Source: a candidate division KSB1 bacterium
Lineage (GTDB): Bacteria > Zhuqueibacterota > Zhuqueibacteria > Residuimicrobiales > Krinioviventaceae
Length of the DNA stretch: 64,000 bases
Assembly (NCBI GenBank): GCA_034521575.1
Contig: JAXHMJ010000003.1
Location: forward strand, 434,001 to 498,000
Reading direction: 5' to 3'
This document shows positions 9,346 to 17,583 of the stretch, piece by piece. Made by a program: the position numbers and the translations under genes. A model generated the notes under the pieces. It was not told the DNA's origin, searched no databases, and was given only the letters and a program-made list of their open reading frames with translations. How positions within the stretch are numbered: position 1 is the stretch's first letter; every line of letters starts with the position of its first letter.

Positions 9346-10542
9346 CTATTTTAACCAGGTTTCCGGATTCAAGTTCTCTGTATTTTTCCATATCTGAAAA
9401 TGCAGGATCGGTCCCTTTAGAGAACCCGATTCACCAACCGTACCTATAATGTCTTCGGCGCTCACATGCTGCATCATATTCACTTTGATCGATTCAATAT
9501 GCGTATACACCGTGTAATAGCCGTTGTCATGCGCCAGAATAATGATATTGCCGCGGCCCCGCTGCCAGGTGATGGTTTGCACCTGACCGGCGTCGACCGC
9601 TTTTACAGGCTGCCCGCGCGAGGTTTTGATTTCCACACCAATGTTTTCCGTAACGGTGTTCAATGTCGGGTGTTTGTATGTGCCAAACCGGGTGATGATT
9701 TCACCCTGAACCGGCCACGGCAGACGCCCGCGAAGCGAGCTAAATGCAACCCCGTCCTGTTGGCGGTCTGCGGCTGCATCGGTTCCGGCCGTTGATTTTT
9801 GATGCAGCCGGCGTTTGCGCTCGTTGCGTTCAATCGCCTGACGGATCTGAGTCTGAGCCTGCTGCAGTTCCTCCAGATGCCGCGCCAGGTACGTCGTATC
9901 CCGGGCCAGGGATTTTAAATATTTCCGGCGTTTTTCGCGGCTGAGTTTCAGTTGCCGGGTTTCGCGCGTGTGCTGGTTGAGAGCGTACTCCCGCTCCCGA
10001 ATATCCTGTTTGAGCTGTTCCCGGCGTTGCTGCAGTTCATTGCGTTTCTCGATCAGCGCTTGATAATTGCGCCGGTCATTCCCGGCAATGAGTTTTTGAT
10101 ATTTTAACCAGACCTGGACCTGGCGCCATGTATTGCTGGTGAACAAAAGCTCGTAATCGTGGCGCTGTCCGTATTTATAGTAACTGACAATCCGACGTTT
10201 GACCAGCGCCTTTAATTCATCGATCTGCTCACTCAGCTCGTCAATTTGCTGCTTTTGTTCCCGAATCTCTTGTTCTTTGCTTTGGACAACCTGTTTCAGA
10301 TTGTCCACATAGCGGATTGCCACATCAATTTCACGGTCCATATTGGCAATCAGATCGCCGGCGGCTTTTGTCTTGCTTTTCGATTCCGCAAGTTTTTCTT
10401 CATAATTTTCAATTTCGGAGCGCAGCTCTTGCAGTTCCCGCCGCTGCCGGGCCGTGTTGGAACCGGCGGATTGCGCCTGAACTCCGGAAACAGACAGCAG
10501 AAAAATAACAAAGAGTATTTTGTAAAATTGATATAGTTTCAC
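9346..10542 (-). CDS. EnvC/NlpD-like murein hydrolase activator (coiled coil + degenerate LytM)
   Basis: A 398-residue exported protein with a signal peptide ('ILFVIFLLSVSGVQAQ'), a long charged coiled coil (about residues 30-265) and a C-terminal LytM/M23 domain (about 285-395: 'LPWPVQGEIITRFG', 'NIGVEIKTSRGQPVKAV', 'GYYTVYTHI', 'PILHFQIW'). In active LytM peptidases the zinc ligands lie in HxGxD; here that site reads NIGVE. The domain is therefore probably non-catalytic and activates an amidase during cell separation, as EnvC does. The start is a GTG at 10542 with no clear ribosome-binding site. It is the first gene of the minus-strand operon. Confidence 0.85.
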   Translation of the reverse strand: MKLYQFYKILFVIFLLSVSGVQAQSAGSNTARQRRELQELRSEIENYEEKLAESKSKTKAAGDLIANMDREIDVAIRYVDNLKQVVQSKEQEIREQKQQIDELSEQIDELKALVKRRIVSYYKYGQRHDYELLFTSNTWRQVQVWLKYQKLIAGNDRRNYQALIEKRNELQQRREQLKQDIREREYALNQHTRETRQLKLSREKRRKYLKSLARDTTYLARHLEELQQAQTQIRQAIERNERKRRLHQKSTAGTDAAADRQQDGVAFSSLRGRLPWPVQGEIITRFGTYKHPTLNTVTENIGVEIKTSRGQPVKAVDAGQVQTITWQRGRGNIIILAHDNGYYTVYTHIESIKVNMMQHVSAEDIIGTVGESGSLKGPILHFQIWKNTENLNPETWLK

Positions 10543-10567
10543 AAGTCAACCATTTAGTAAAGTATTA

Positions 10568-10596
10568 AAAATACTATTTCCATGTTTCAAAATCAA
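10568..10596 (-). promoter_or_regulatory. Candidate sigma-70-type promoter for the minus-strand operon
   Basis: Read on the minus strand, TTGATT (10591-10596) is followed after 17 bases by TATTTT (10568-10573), about 25 bases before the GTG start of the EnvC-like gene. The gap between divergent genes is A+T-rich and must contain promoters for both directions. Spacing is ideal but the hexamers are only moderate matches. Confidence 0.35.
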
Positions 10597-10659
10597 TAGA
10601 AAAGATGCTGCAAAACCGGTAGTTAAAAATTCTTGAAATATTTTGGTTGCAACCCGTTA

Positions 10660-10688
10660 TTGCATTTTTCCTGAAAAAAAATTATATT
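10660..10688 (+). promoter_or_regulatory. Candidate sigma-70-type promoter for pheA
   Basis: TTGCAT (10660-10665), a 17-base spacer, then TATATT (10683-10688), with a start site expected near 10695. It lies in the divergent gap upstream of pheA. The same two hexamers at the same spacing recur at 55691-55719. Confidence 0.45.
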
Positions 10689-10795
10689 ATAACTTGTAAT
10701 CATCTTTTAATTTACTTATGGGTCATTTCCGCCTCGCTGGACTGCATGGTTTGATCCTTGTGACAATGACCATCTGGAGAACAGAGACATTGAAT

Positions 10796-11638
10796 ATGGC
10801 TATACCCAAGGTTGCCTTTCAGGGTGCGCGCTACGCCTTTAGTGAAATGGCATCTCAAAAGTTTTTTGGCAAAGAGATAGAGTGTATTCCCTGCAAAACG
10901 TTTCAAACCGTGTTCGAACGCGTGGAAAAAGGCGATGCGGATTACGGAGTGGTGCCGGTGGAAAATTCACTCACCGGCAGCATACACCGGAATATTGATC
11001 TGCTTCTCGAACATGATATCCATATCATCGGCGAAGTGCATTTGCGCGTCGCTCAGCATCTGATTGCCTGTCCCGGCGTTCAAATGCAGGATATTCATAT
11101 GATTTACTCGCATCCGCAGGCGCTGGAGCAATGCCGGTCTTTTCTCATGTCCCTAAAGGATGTAGAGCCTATTGCCAGTTATGATACGGCGGGCAGTGTT
11201 AAAATGATCCGTGATAAAAAGATGATGGACGCTGCTGCTATCGGCAGCCGCTGGGCGGCCCGGGATTACGGGATGACTATTCTCAAAGAAGAGGTGGAAG
11301 ATATTCCGGAAAACTATACCCGGTTTAATGTGCTGTCCCTGCGGGATGAACCACTAAAAGCGCCGACCAAAACATCCGTGGTGTTTGCCATGAAAAGCAT
11401 CCCGGGCGCACTCTTTAAATCACTGAGTGTTTTTGCTCTTAGGGATATTGATTTGGTGAAAATCGAGTCCAGGCCCCTGCGCGGCAGACCCTGGGAATAT
11501 ATTTTTTATCTGGATTTTGTCGGTTCAATGCAGGAAGAACGCAGTCAGAATGCCATCCGGCATCTAAAAGAAATTACGTCCATGATCCGGGTGCTTGGGT
11601 CTTATCCGGCAGCAAACAGAAATGGAAACGAACAATAA
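10796..11638 (+). CDS. pheA: Prephenate dehydratase
   Basis: A 280-residue monofunctional prephenate dehydratase that converts prephenate to phenylpyruvate for phenylalanine synthesis. The catalytic domain shows 'VAFQGARYAFSEMA', 'YGVVPVENSLTGSIHRNIDLL', 'YSHPQALEQC', 'AAIGSRWAARDYGM' and 'NYTRFNVLS'. A C-terminal ACT domain ('KTSVVFAMKSIPGALFKSLSVF', 'ESRPLRGRPWEYIFYLDF') gives feedback inhibition by phenylalanine. The start at 10796 was chosen because family similarity begins there; in-frame ATGs at 10718 and 10766 would add residues without similarity. The PPi-type phosphofructokinase follows after 15 bases. Confidence 0.93.
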   Translation: MAIPKVAFQGARYAFSEMASQKFFGKEIECIPCKTFQTVFERVEKGDADYGVVPVENSLTGSIHRNIDLLLEHDIHIIGEVHLRVAQHLIACPGVQMQDIHMIYSHPQALEQCRSFLMSLKDVEPIASYDTAGSVKMIRDKKMMDAAAIGSRWAARDYGMTILKEEVEDIPENYTRFNVLSLRDEPLKAPTKTSVVFAMKSIPGALFKSLSVFALRDIDLVKIESRPLRGRPWEYIFYLDFVGSMQEERSQNAIRHLKEITSMIRVLGSYPAANRNGNEQ

Positions 11639-11653
11639 AATCAGGAGAGTTAT

Positions 11654-12943
11654 ATGAGTCAGGAAAAAGGAAATGTAGGTATATTGGTGGGCGGCGGCCC
11701 GGCTCCGGGATTGAACGGGGTGATTGCCGCAGTTACTATCGAAGCGCGTCGCCGCGGCTTAAAAGTATATGGAATTTACGACGGCTACAAATGGCTGGTT
11801 CAGGATGATTTTGATGAACTCATGGAGCGCGTTGTTGAATTTGAGATCCAGGATGTATCCCGGATTCACTTTAACGGTGGTTCCGTGTTGAGAACATCGC
11901 GAACCAATCCGGCTCGCGAAGAAAACGGCGTTAAAAATGCTGTTAAAAATCTGGAAAAACTCGGCATCAAATATATGGTCACCATCGGCGGTGATGATAC
12001 GTCCTACGGCGCCAGTGAAATCGCCAAAGGCGCAGAAGGCAGAATTAAATTCGCTCACGTCCCCAAAACCATTGACAATGATTTGCCGCTGCCCAATGAT
12101 CTGCCGACATTCGGATACAACACCGCGCGTCATTACGGCGCCCAGCTGGTGAAAAACCTGATGGAAGATGCAAAAACCACCAGCCGCTGGTATGTAACCG
12201 TTGCCATGGGCCGGCACGCCGGGCATTTGGCGCTGGGAATCGGCAAGTCAGCCGGCGCGACTCTGACGTTGATTGCCGAAGAGTTTAAAGATGATGAATA
12301 CATCGACATTGAAAAAGTCTGTGATATTTTCGAAGCTTCTATTCTCAAACGCCGCGCCATGGGCAATCCGCACGGCGTGCTGGTGATCGCTGAAGGGGTT
12401 GCAGAGCGCTTTAGCCCGGAACAGCTGAAATCTATACCCGGTGTGATGGTGGAGTATGATAATTATGGCCATTTGCGTCTGGCTGAAGTGGAGTTGGGTA
12501 AAATTATCATGCAAAAGGTGACCGAACGTTTCAAGGAACGCGGTGATAAACAGAGCATGGTCGAAATTAATATCGGCTATGTGTTGCGTTGTGCCGATCC
12601 CATTCCCTACGATCAGGAATACACCCGCGATCTGGGCTACAGCGCTGTTGATTATTTGATGCGCACGGATCCGGAACACCAGAAAAACGCCATGATCTGC
12701 GTTGAGAATGGCCGGTTCCATCCGCTTTATTTTGAAGATATGATCGATCCGAAAACCAATAAAACCACGGTCCGGTTGGTGGACACGGAGCGCGATTATT
12801 ACAAAGTGGCAACCAAATACATGGTGCGTCTGGAACAACGGGATTTGAAAGATAATGCTCTGATCTCTCGTATGGCTGATATTGCCAGGATGACCAATGA
12901 AGAATTTATCAAAAAATTCGAATATATTGCCATCGATGACTAG
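11654..12943 (+). CDS. 6-phosphofructokinase, probably pyrophosphate-dependent
   Basis: A 429-residue phosphofructokinase distinct from the one at 6306. 'GGGPAPGLNGVIAA' begins the protein, followed by 'TIGGDDTSYGASEIA' and 'VPKTIDNDLPLPNDLPTFGYNTA'. Asp in GGDD together with Lys in PKTIDND is the established signature of PPi as phosphoryl donor, making the reaction readily reversible. 'VAMGRHAGHLALGIGKSAGA' forms the fructose-6-phosphate site. The ribosome-binding site AGGAGAG lies just before the ATG. A strong terminator follows directly. Confidence 0.9.
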   Translation: MSQEKGNVGILVGGGPAPGLNGVIAAVTIEARRRGLKVYGIYDGYKWLVQDDFDELMERVVEFEIQDVSRIHFNGGSVLRTSRTNPAREENGVKNAVKNLEKLGIKYMVTIGGDDTSYGASEIAKGAEGRIKFAHVPKTIDNDLPLPNDLPTFGYNTARHYGAQLVKNLMEDAKTTSRWYVTVAMGRHAGHLALGIGKSAGATLTLIAEEFKDDEYIDIEKVCDIFEASILKRRAMGNPHGVLVIAEGVAERFSPEQLKSIPGVMVEYDNYGHLRLAEVELGKIIMQKVTERFKERGDKQSMVEINIGYVLRCADPIPYDQEYTRDLGYSAVDYLMRTDPEHQKNAMICVENGRFHPLYFEDMIDPKTNKTTVRLVDTERDYYKVATKYMVRLEQRDLKDNALISRMADIARMTNEEFIKKFEYIAIDD

Positions 12944-12958
12944 TCCGATTGTGTCATC

Positions 12959-12989
12959 GCCGGAGAACCTGCGGGTTCTCCGGCTTTTT
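12959..12989 (+). terminator. Rho-independent terminator after the PPi-phosphofructokinase gene
   Basis: An 11-bp perfect G+C-rich stem (12959-12969 with 12974-12984), a 4-base loop and a run of five T. It begins 16 bases after the stop codon and closes the pheA transcript. Confidence 0.92.
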
Positions 12990-13089
12990 ACGGGGATCGG
13001 GGAAAAATCAGGTCTTGCGGACAGAGTTTACAGGGATTGAAATATTTGTCTTGTTTTTCATGTTATGGTTGAAAAACAGGGAGAAACCA

Positions 13090-13653
13090 ATGAATAAAAC
13101 AGTTTATTTTTTAATGGTGTTGTTTATGACATTTCAGATAAATGCAAATGAGGCAAACTCTCCGCTTGATTTTACGGTACAGTCTATTGATGGCGAGTCC
13201 GTTGATCTGGCCCAATACAAGGGCAATGTAGTACTCATTGTCAATACAGCCAGCAAATGCGGTTTCACGCCGCAATATGACGGATTGCAGGATTTGTATG
13301 AGACCTACAAGGATTCCGGATTTACGGTGCTGGGATTCCCGGCAAACAATTTTGCCAACCAGGAACCCGGCAGCAATGAACAAATTCAGGAATTTTGCAG
13401 CGCCGAATTCGGTGTGACATTCCCCATGTTTGCCAAGATATCCGTCAAAGGCGAGGATCAGGCGCTTCTGTATCAATATCTGACGGATAAATCCATGCAT
13501 GATCACGGCGGCGCGATCAAGTGGAATTTTACCAAATTTTTGATCGGACGCGACGGCAGTGTGGTTGACCGTTTTGCACCGACTGTCAAGCCCTCCGGGA
13601 AAAAAATCAAAACTGCGATTGAGCAGCAATTGGCCGTGAACGAACAGAGATGA
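13090..13653 (+). CDS. Glutathione peroxidase family protein (Cys type), exported
   Basis: A 187-residue thiol peroxidase of the GPx/BtuE family, reducing hydroperoxides with glutathione or, more often in bacteria, thioredoxin. The peroxidatic cysteine sits in 'VNTASKCGFTPQY' and is a normal Cys codon rather than selenocysteine. The 'GFPANNFANQEPGSN' block carries the conserved Asn/Gln, and 'IKWNFTKFLIGRDG' the conserved Trp-Asn-Phe. The N-terminus 'TVYFLMVLFMTFQINANEAN' looks like a signal peptide. The start at 13090 has a GGAG site and replaces an upstream in-frame extension without similarity. Confidence 0.92.
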   Translation: MNKTVYFLMVLFMTFQINANEANSPLDFTVQSIDGESVDLAQYKGNVVLIVNTASKCGFTPQYDGLQDLYETYKDSGFTVLGFPANNFANQEPGSNEQIQEFCSAEFGVTFPMFAKISVKGEDQALLYQYLTDKSMHDHGGAIKWNFTKFLIGRDGSVVDRFAPTVKPSGKKIKTAIEQQLAVNEQR

Positions 13654-13780
13654 GCCGCGAATTGAGATTGTTTGTCTGTTGAATTATTGTTATACTCTGA
13701 TTACGGGAACCGATAAAACCGGATGCTGATACGATATCAGAGCCAAACGACCTGAACATAACCCATAAATTGGAGGTTGT

Positions 13781-14104
13781 ATGGAGTATACGTATGAGCA
13801 ATTAAAGGATATGTCCGCTGCGCAGCTGAAAGAAGCAGCAGCAAAGATTGATCATGATGCCGTGCACGGCTATTCGAGCATGCACAAGGATCATTTGATC
13901 CAGGCCATCTGTGAAGCGCTGGGAATCGAAGCGCACGAACATCACGAGGTGGTCGGTATCGACAAGGCGGCGGTCAAACAGCAGATTCGGGAGCTGAAAA
14001 AACAGCGGGACAAGGCGCTGGAGGAAAAAGACAAAGTCCGGCTGAAACGAATCCGGCGAAAAATACATCGGCTGAAATTAAAGCTGCGTGAAGCGATGGT
14101 ATGA
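13781..14104 (+). CDS. Small basic protein with Rho-N/SAP-like N-terminus
   Basis: A 107-residue protein preceded by a good ribosome-binding site (GGAGG seven bases before the ATG). The first 50 residues ('YEQLKDMSAAQLKEAAAKI', 'HKDHLIQAICEALGI') resemble the helix-extended-loop-helix Rho N-terminal/SAP fold that binds nucleic acid. The C-terminal half is a lysine/arginine-rich helix that should form a coiled coil. Nucleic-acid binding is inferred only from this composition. It is transcribed in the same direction as the following hydrolase. Confidence 0.7.
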   Translation: MEYTYEQLKDMSAAQLKEAAAKIDHDAVHGYSSMHKDHLIQAICEALGIEAHEHHEVVGIDKAAVKQQIRELKKQRDKALEEKDKVRLKRIRRKIHRLKLKLREAMV

Positions 14105-14200
14105 TTCGCTGATACCCGGAGGGAGCGGCAGACCGGAGACGATGATAGACAGGCAATATCCTTGAAACAACCCGAACAGGGGAGATGACGGAAAACGACT

Positions 14201-14971
14201 ATGGCAAAAGACATTAAAACAAAGTTGATCTCCTTTCCCGGAAGCCAGGGCACGACTCTGCAGGGCCGTCTGGATTTGCCGCCTGACGAATCCCCGCATG
14301 CATTCGCGCTGTATGCACACTGTTTTACGTGTAGCAAAAATTTGAAATCCATCCATGCCTTGTCCGGGGCTCTGGCCCGGCACGGGATCGGGGTGTGCCG
14401 GTTCGATTTTACCGGACTCGGCGACAGTCAGGGCGATTTTGCGGATACCAATCTGAGCACCAATGTGGCTGACCTCAAAGCTGCGGCCGATTATCTGGAG
14501 GCGCATTACCGCCCGCCGGATATTCTCATCGGTCATTCACTGGGTGGATCAGCTGTTCTGCAGCTTGCGCATCAGGGCTATGCAAACGCGGTTGTCACCA
14601 TCGCAGCGCCGTTTTCACCGCAGCATCTGCAGCACCTGATGAAAAAAAACATCAAGCAATCGCATCAGGATTATGTGGTGGTAAGCGTCGGGCCGCGCGA
14701 TTACCGGATCAATAGACATTTTTTTCAGGATCTGGATGACAATGCCATGCGCCAGAATATTCACGAGTTAAAAGCGCCGTTGCTGGTGCTGCATGCAGCC
14801 GGCGATGGCGTGATTGAGGTAAAGCAGGGAGAGCAGCTGTTCGAAGAAGCGCCGCAGCCCAAGAGTTTTGTGGTTCTGCCGCATGCGGATCATCTGATTA
14901 GTTCCGAGTCCATGGCTGTCAAGACGGGAGAACTTGTCTCGGCCTGGTATACACTCAATAAAATGGAATAG
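14201..14971 (+). CDS. Alpha/beta hydrolase, esterase type
   Basis: A 256-residue soluble alpha/beta hydrolase. The nucleophile elbow is 'IGHSLGGSA' (Ser), preceded by 'CRFDFTGLGDSQGDF'; 'LLVLHAAGDGVI' carries the acid and 'PHADHLIS' the histidine. The sequence is close to the hydrolase half of hydrolase-OsmC fusion proteins, but no OsmC domain follows here. The substrate is unknown. znuA begins 9 bases after its stop codon, so it may be co-transcribed with the zinc importer. Confidence 0.85.
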   Translation: MAKDIKTKLISFPGSQGTTLQGRLDLPPDESPHAFALYAHCFTCSKNLKSIHALSGALARHGIGVCRFDFTGLGDSQGDFADTNLSTNVADLKAAADYLEAHYRPPDILIGHSLGGSAVLQLAHQGYANAVVTIAAPFSPQHLQHLMKKNIKQSHQDYVVVSVGPRDYRINRHFFQDLDDNAMRQNIHELKAPLLVLHAAGDGVIEVKQGEQLFEEAPQPKSFVVLPHADHLISSESMAVKTGELVSAWYTLNKME

Positions 14972-14980
14972 GAACCCTAT

Positions 14981-15856
14981 ATGTATCGATCATCCTTTTA
15001 TTTTCTCGTATTGCTTTTGTTGACACACTGTTCTGCTCCGGATCACGAGCCGGAAAGACCCGTAGTGGCGGTCAGCATTCGACCGCTCACTGATTTTACA
15101 CAACAAATCGGCGGAGAGTATGTGGATGTGTTTACGGTCATTCCGGCCGGCTCCAATCCGCATACATTTGAACTGTCACCGGCGTTGATGCGGAAAATTG
15201 TCGATTCGGAACTGCTGGTGCTCAACGGGCTTGGCCTGGAATACTGGGCCGACAAGGTGCGGGAGAATGCGGATGAGACAACTGTTCTGGTCACGACCCG
15301 GGTACTGCACGATTTTTTGGAAACACATCACGGACATGGCTCGGACGATCATCATTATAACCCGCATGTCTGGCTCGATCCCGTTTTGGCGGTTCAACAG
15401 GTTAAACAGATTTGCGATGCCCTGAGTGAACTGGATCCTGAACATGCAAATGAATATGAACTGAAAGCAGATTCTTTGATAACCGGGATCAGCAAACTGG
15501 ATACATGGATTGAGACCCAGGTCTCCGGCTGGTCGCAGAAACGTTTTGTCACGTTTCATCCGGCCTGGTTCTATTTTGCAAGACGTTATGGACTCGAAAT
15601 TGCGGGGGTTATTGAAAAACGTCCCGGCGCGGAACCCACACCCGGGGATATCCGCGAGATTATTCAGCAGGTGGAGGCGATTGATGCCAAAGCTGTTTTC
15701 ACGGAAGCGCAGTTTCCCAGCAAAGTTGCCGAAATGATCGCAAATGAGAGCGGTGTATCGGTGATTGCCCTTGATCCGCTGGGAGCCACCGGCCGGGAAA
15801 CCTATGTGGATATCATGACATATAATGTTCAACAGATGGCGCGGGGCCTGCAATAA
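14981..15856 (+). CDS. znuA: Zinc/manganese ABC transporter substrate-binding lipoprotein (ZnuA-like)
   Basis: A 291-residue cluster A-I metal-binding protein. The N-terminus has a lipobox ('LLLTHC'), so it is anchored as a lipoprotein. 'VSIRPLTDFTQQIGG', 'GSNPHTFELSP' (first metal His), 'NPHVWLDPVLAVQQV', 'VTFHPAWFYFARRYGL' and the late 'VIALDPLG' supply the expected ligands. A histidine-rich loop ('HHGHGSDDHH') favours zinc over manganese. Its stop codon overlaps the znuC start. Confidence 0.92.
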   Translation: MYRSSFYFLVLLLLTHCSAPDHEPERPVVAVSIRPLTDFTQQIGGEYVDVFTVIPAGSNPHTFELSPALMRKIVDSELLVLNGLGLEYWADKVRENADETTVLVTTRVLHDFLETHHGHGSDDHHYNPHVWLDPVLAVQQVKQICDALSELDPEHANEYELKADSLITGISKLDTWIETQVSGWSQKRFVTFHPAWFYFARRYGLEIAGVIEKRPGAEPTPGDIREIIQQVEAIDAKAVFTEAQFPSKVAEMIANESGVSVIALDPLGATGRETYVDIMTYNVQQMARGLQ

Positions 15857-16662
15857 TGAAACATGAACAGCCTGTTATCGAAACAAAGCATCTCTATGTC
15901 GCTTATCAGGACAAGCTGGTGCTGGAAGATGTCACCTTTGCGGTTAACCGGTCTGAATTTCTGGGGATTTTGGGCCCGAACGGTTCGGGCAAGTCAACCC
16001 TGCTCAAGGCGATCCTGGGATTGATCCAGCCCCTGTCCGGCGAAGCGTTTGTGTTCGGTAAAACATCCACCCGTTTGAACAAAGAGCGCCGGCGCATCGG
16101 TTATGTACCCCAGTCGGTTGATATTAATCTGCAGTTCCCGATTGATGTATGGGATACCGTGATGCTGGGGCGCAGCCGATTGATCGGCCCCGGAAAACGG
16201 CCCGGCGACCCTGACAAACGCGCTGTTCGGCAGGCGCTGGAACAGGTTGAACTGGATGAACTGGCAAATCAGCCGATCGGGCACCTCTCGGGCGGACAGC
16301 GGCAGCGGGCTCTGATTGCCCGGGCGCTGGCTGTGGAACCGGACCTTTTGATTCTGGATGAACCCACCGCGGCGCTGGATATCAATTCCACGGAAAGTTT
16401 TTACGAATGGCTGTATAAAATGCAAAAGCAAATGAAACTGACGCTTCTCATTGTGTCGCATGATGTGGGTGTGGTCTCTCAATATGTGGATGCTGTGGCC
16501 TGTCTGAATCGCAAACTGGTCACGCATGGCATCCCCAATCAGGTGCTCGGAAAAGACACGCTCGAAGAAATGTACGGCTGCGAAGCCATGTTTTTTGGTC
16601 ATGGCGATGTTCCGCATCTGGTCGTGCCCAGGAAAAACGGATCGGACTCTACAGATGATTGA
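15856..16662 (+). CDS. znuC: Metal ABC transporter ATP-binding protein (ZnuC-like)
   Basis: A 268-residue ABC ATPase powering the importer. Walker A is 'LGPNGSGKSTLL', the signature is 'LSGGQRQRALIARAL', Walker B is 'LLILDEPTAALD', and the switch is 'LLIVSHDVGVV'. 'YVPQSVDINLQFPIDV' is typical of zinc/manganese transporter ATPases. It overlaps znuA at the start and znuB at the end. Confidence 0.94.
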   Translation: MKHEQPVIETKHLYVAYQDKLVLEDVTFAVNRSEFLGILGPNGSGKSTLLKAILGLIQPLSGEAFVFGKTSTRLNKERRRIGYVPQSVDINLQFPIDVWDTVMLGRSRLIGPGKRPGDPDKRAVRQALEQVELDELANQPIGHLSGGQRQRALIARALAVEPDLLILDEPTAALDINSTESFYEWLYKMQKQMKLTLLIVSHDVGVVSQYVDAVACLNRKLVTHGIPNQVLGKDTLEEMYGCEAMFFGHGDVPHLVVPRKNGSDSTDD

Positions 16663-17512
16663 TTTACTGACCTATACATTTATGCAGCGCGCTCTGGTGA
16701 TGGCCACGGTCACCGGTACATTATGTGCATTGATTGGCGTTTATGTGGTGTTGCGGCACATGTCGTTTATCGGCGCCGGTATTGCACACGCGAGTTTCGG
16801 AGGGGTGGCCATTGGATTGCTCATCGGTATTCAGCCGTTTTTTACGTCGGTTGTGTTTTGTTCGCTCACCGCTTATGCCATTGGTTATGTGAGTGAGCAT
16901 CACAGAATTCGCGAGGATACCGCGGTCGGTATTTTTTTCGCCTCTACCATGGCGCTGGGTGTGCTGTTGATCGGCTTTATTGAGGGTTACAATCCGGATT
17001 TGTTTGGATATATTTTCGGAAATGTACTGGCTGTCACCCGTTTTGACGTGATCGCCGGCGTGGTTCTTCTGTTGCTGGTGGGCGGCATCTTGTTTTATTA
17101 TTTCAAAGAGTTTATGTTTTTGTCTTTTGATCCGGCCATGGCGCGGGTGATCGGACTGCCGGTCCGGCGCTTGAATTATATGATGCTGACACTGATCGCC
17201 CTGACCATTGTCATTTCGATCAAGGCGGTGGGTATTGTGCTTGTTTCAGCCCTGATTGTCACACCGGCAGCCGCCGCACACCAATGGACCCAGGATTTCA
17301 GACGCATGATGTTTCTGGCGGTGCTGTTCGGCGTCGGGTCCTCGTGGATTGGTCTGTTTTTTTCCGCCGCCCTGAATTTGCCTTCCGGTGCGACCATTGT
17401 TCTGACTGCAACGTTTGTGTTTCTGATCAGTTCGGTATTTTCACCGCAAACGCGTAAATTGAAAAGGCACCGCAGGGCTCTGCAGCAAAAACTGCAGCAA
17501 GAGACGGGATAA
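16655..17512 (+). CDS. znuB: Metal ABC transporter permease (ZnuB-like)
   Basis: A 285-residue polytopic inner-membrane protein of the ABC-3 family with about eight hydrophobic helices. Typical segments are 'ALIGVYVVLRHMSFIGAGIAHASFGGVAIG', abbreviated here by its motif 'SFIGAGIAHASFGG', and 'GIVLVSALIVTPAAAA'. The start at 16655 lies inside the end of znuC (8-base overlap) and removes an unrelated N-terminal extension. No separate Zur gene or clear operator was seen nearby. Confidence 0.93.
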   Translation: MIDLLTYTFMQRALVMATVTGTLCALIGVYVVLRHMSFIGAGIAHASFGGVAIGLLIGIQPFFTSVVFCSLTAYAIGYVSEHHRIREDTAVGIFFASTMALGVLLIGFIEGYNPDLFGYIFGNVLAVTRFDVIAGVVLLLLVGGILFYYFKEFMFLSFDPAMARVIGLPVRRLNYMMLTLIALTIVISIKAVGIVLVSALIVTPAAAAHQWTQDFRRMMFLAVLFGVGSSWIGLFFSAALNLPSGATIVLTATFVFLISSVFSPQTRKLKRHRRALQQKLQQETG

Positions 17513-17583
17513 CCTGCATGAGGCGGGTGCGGGAAACAAATCATTAGTTAAAACAATCATGTTCATCAACTCTTGAGGGGGTT

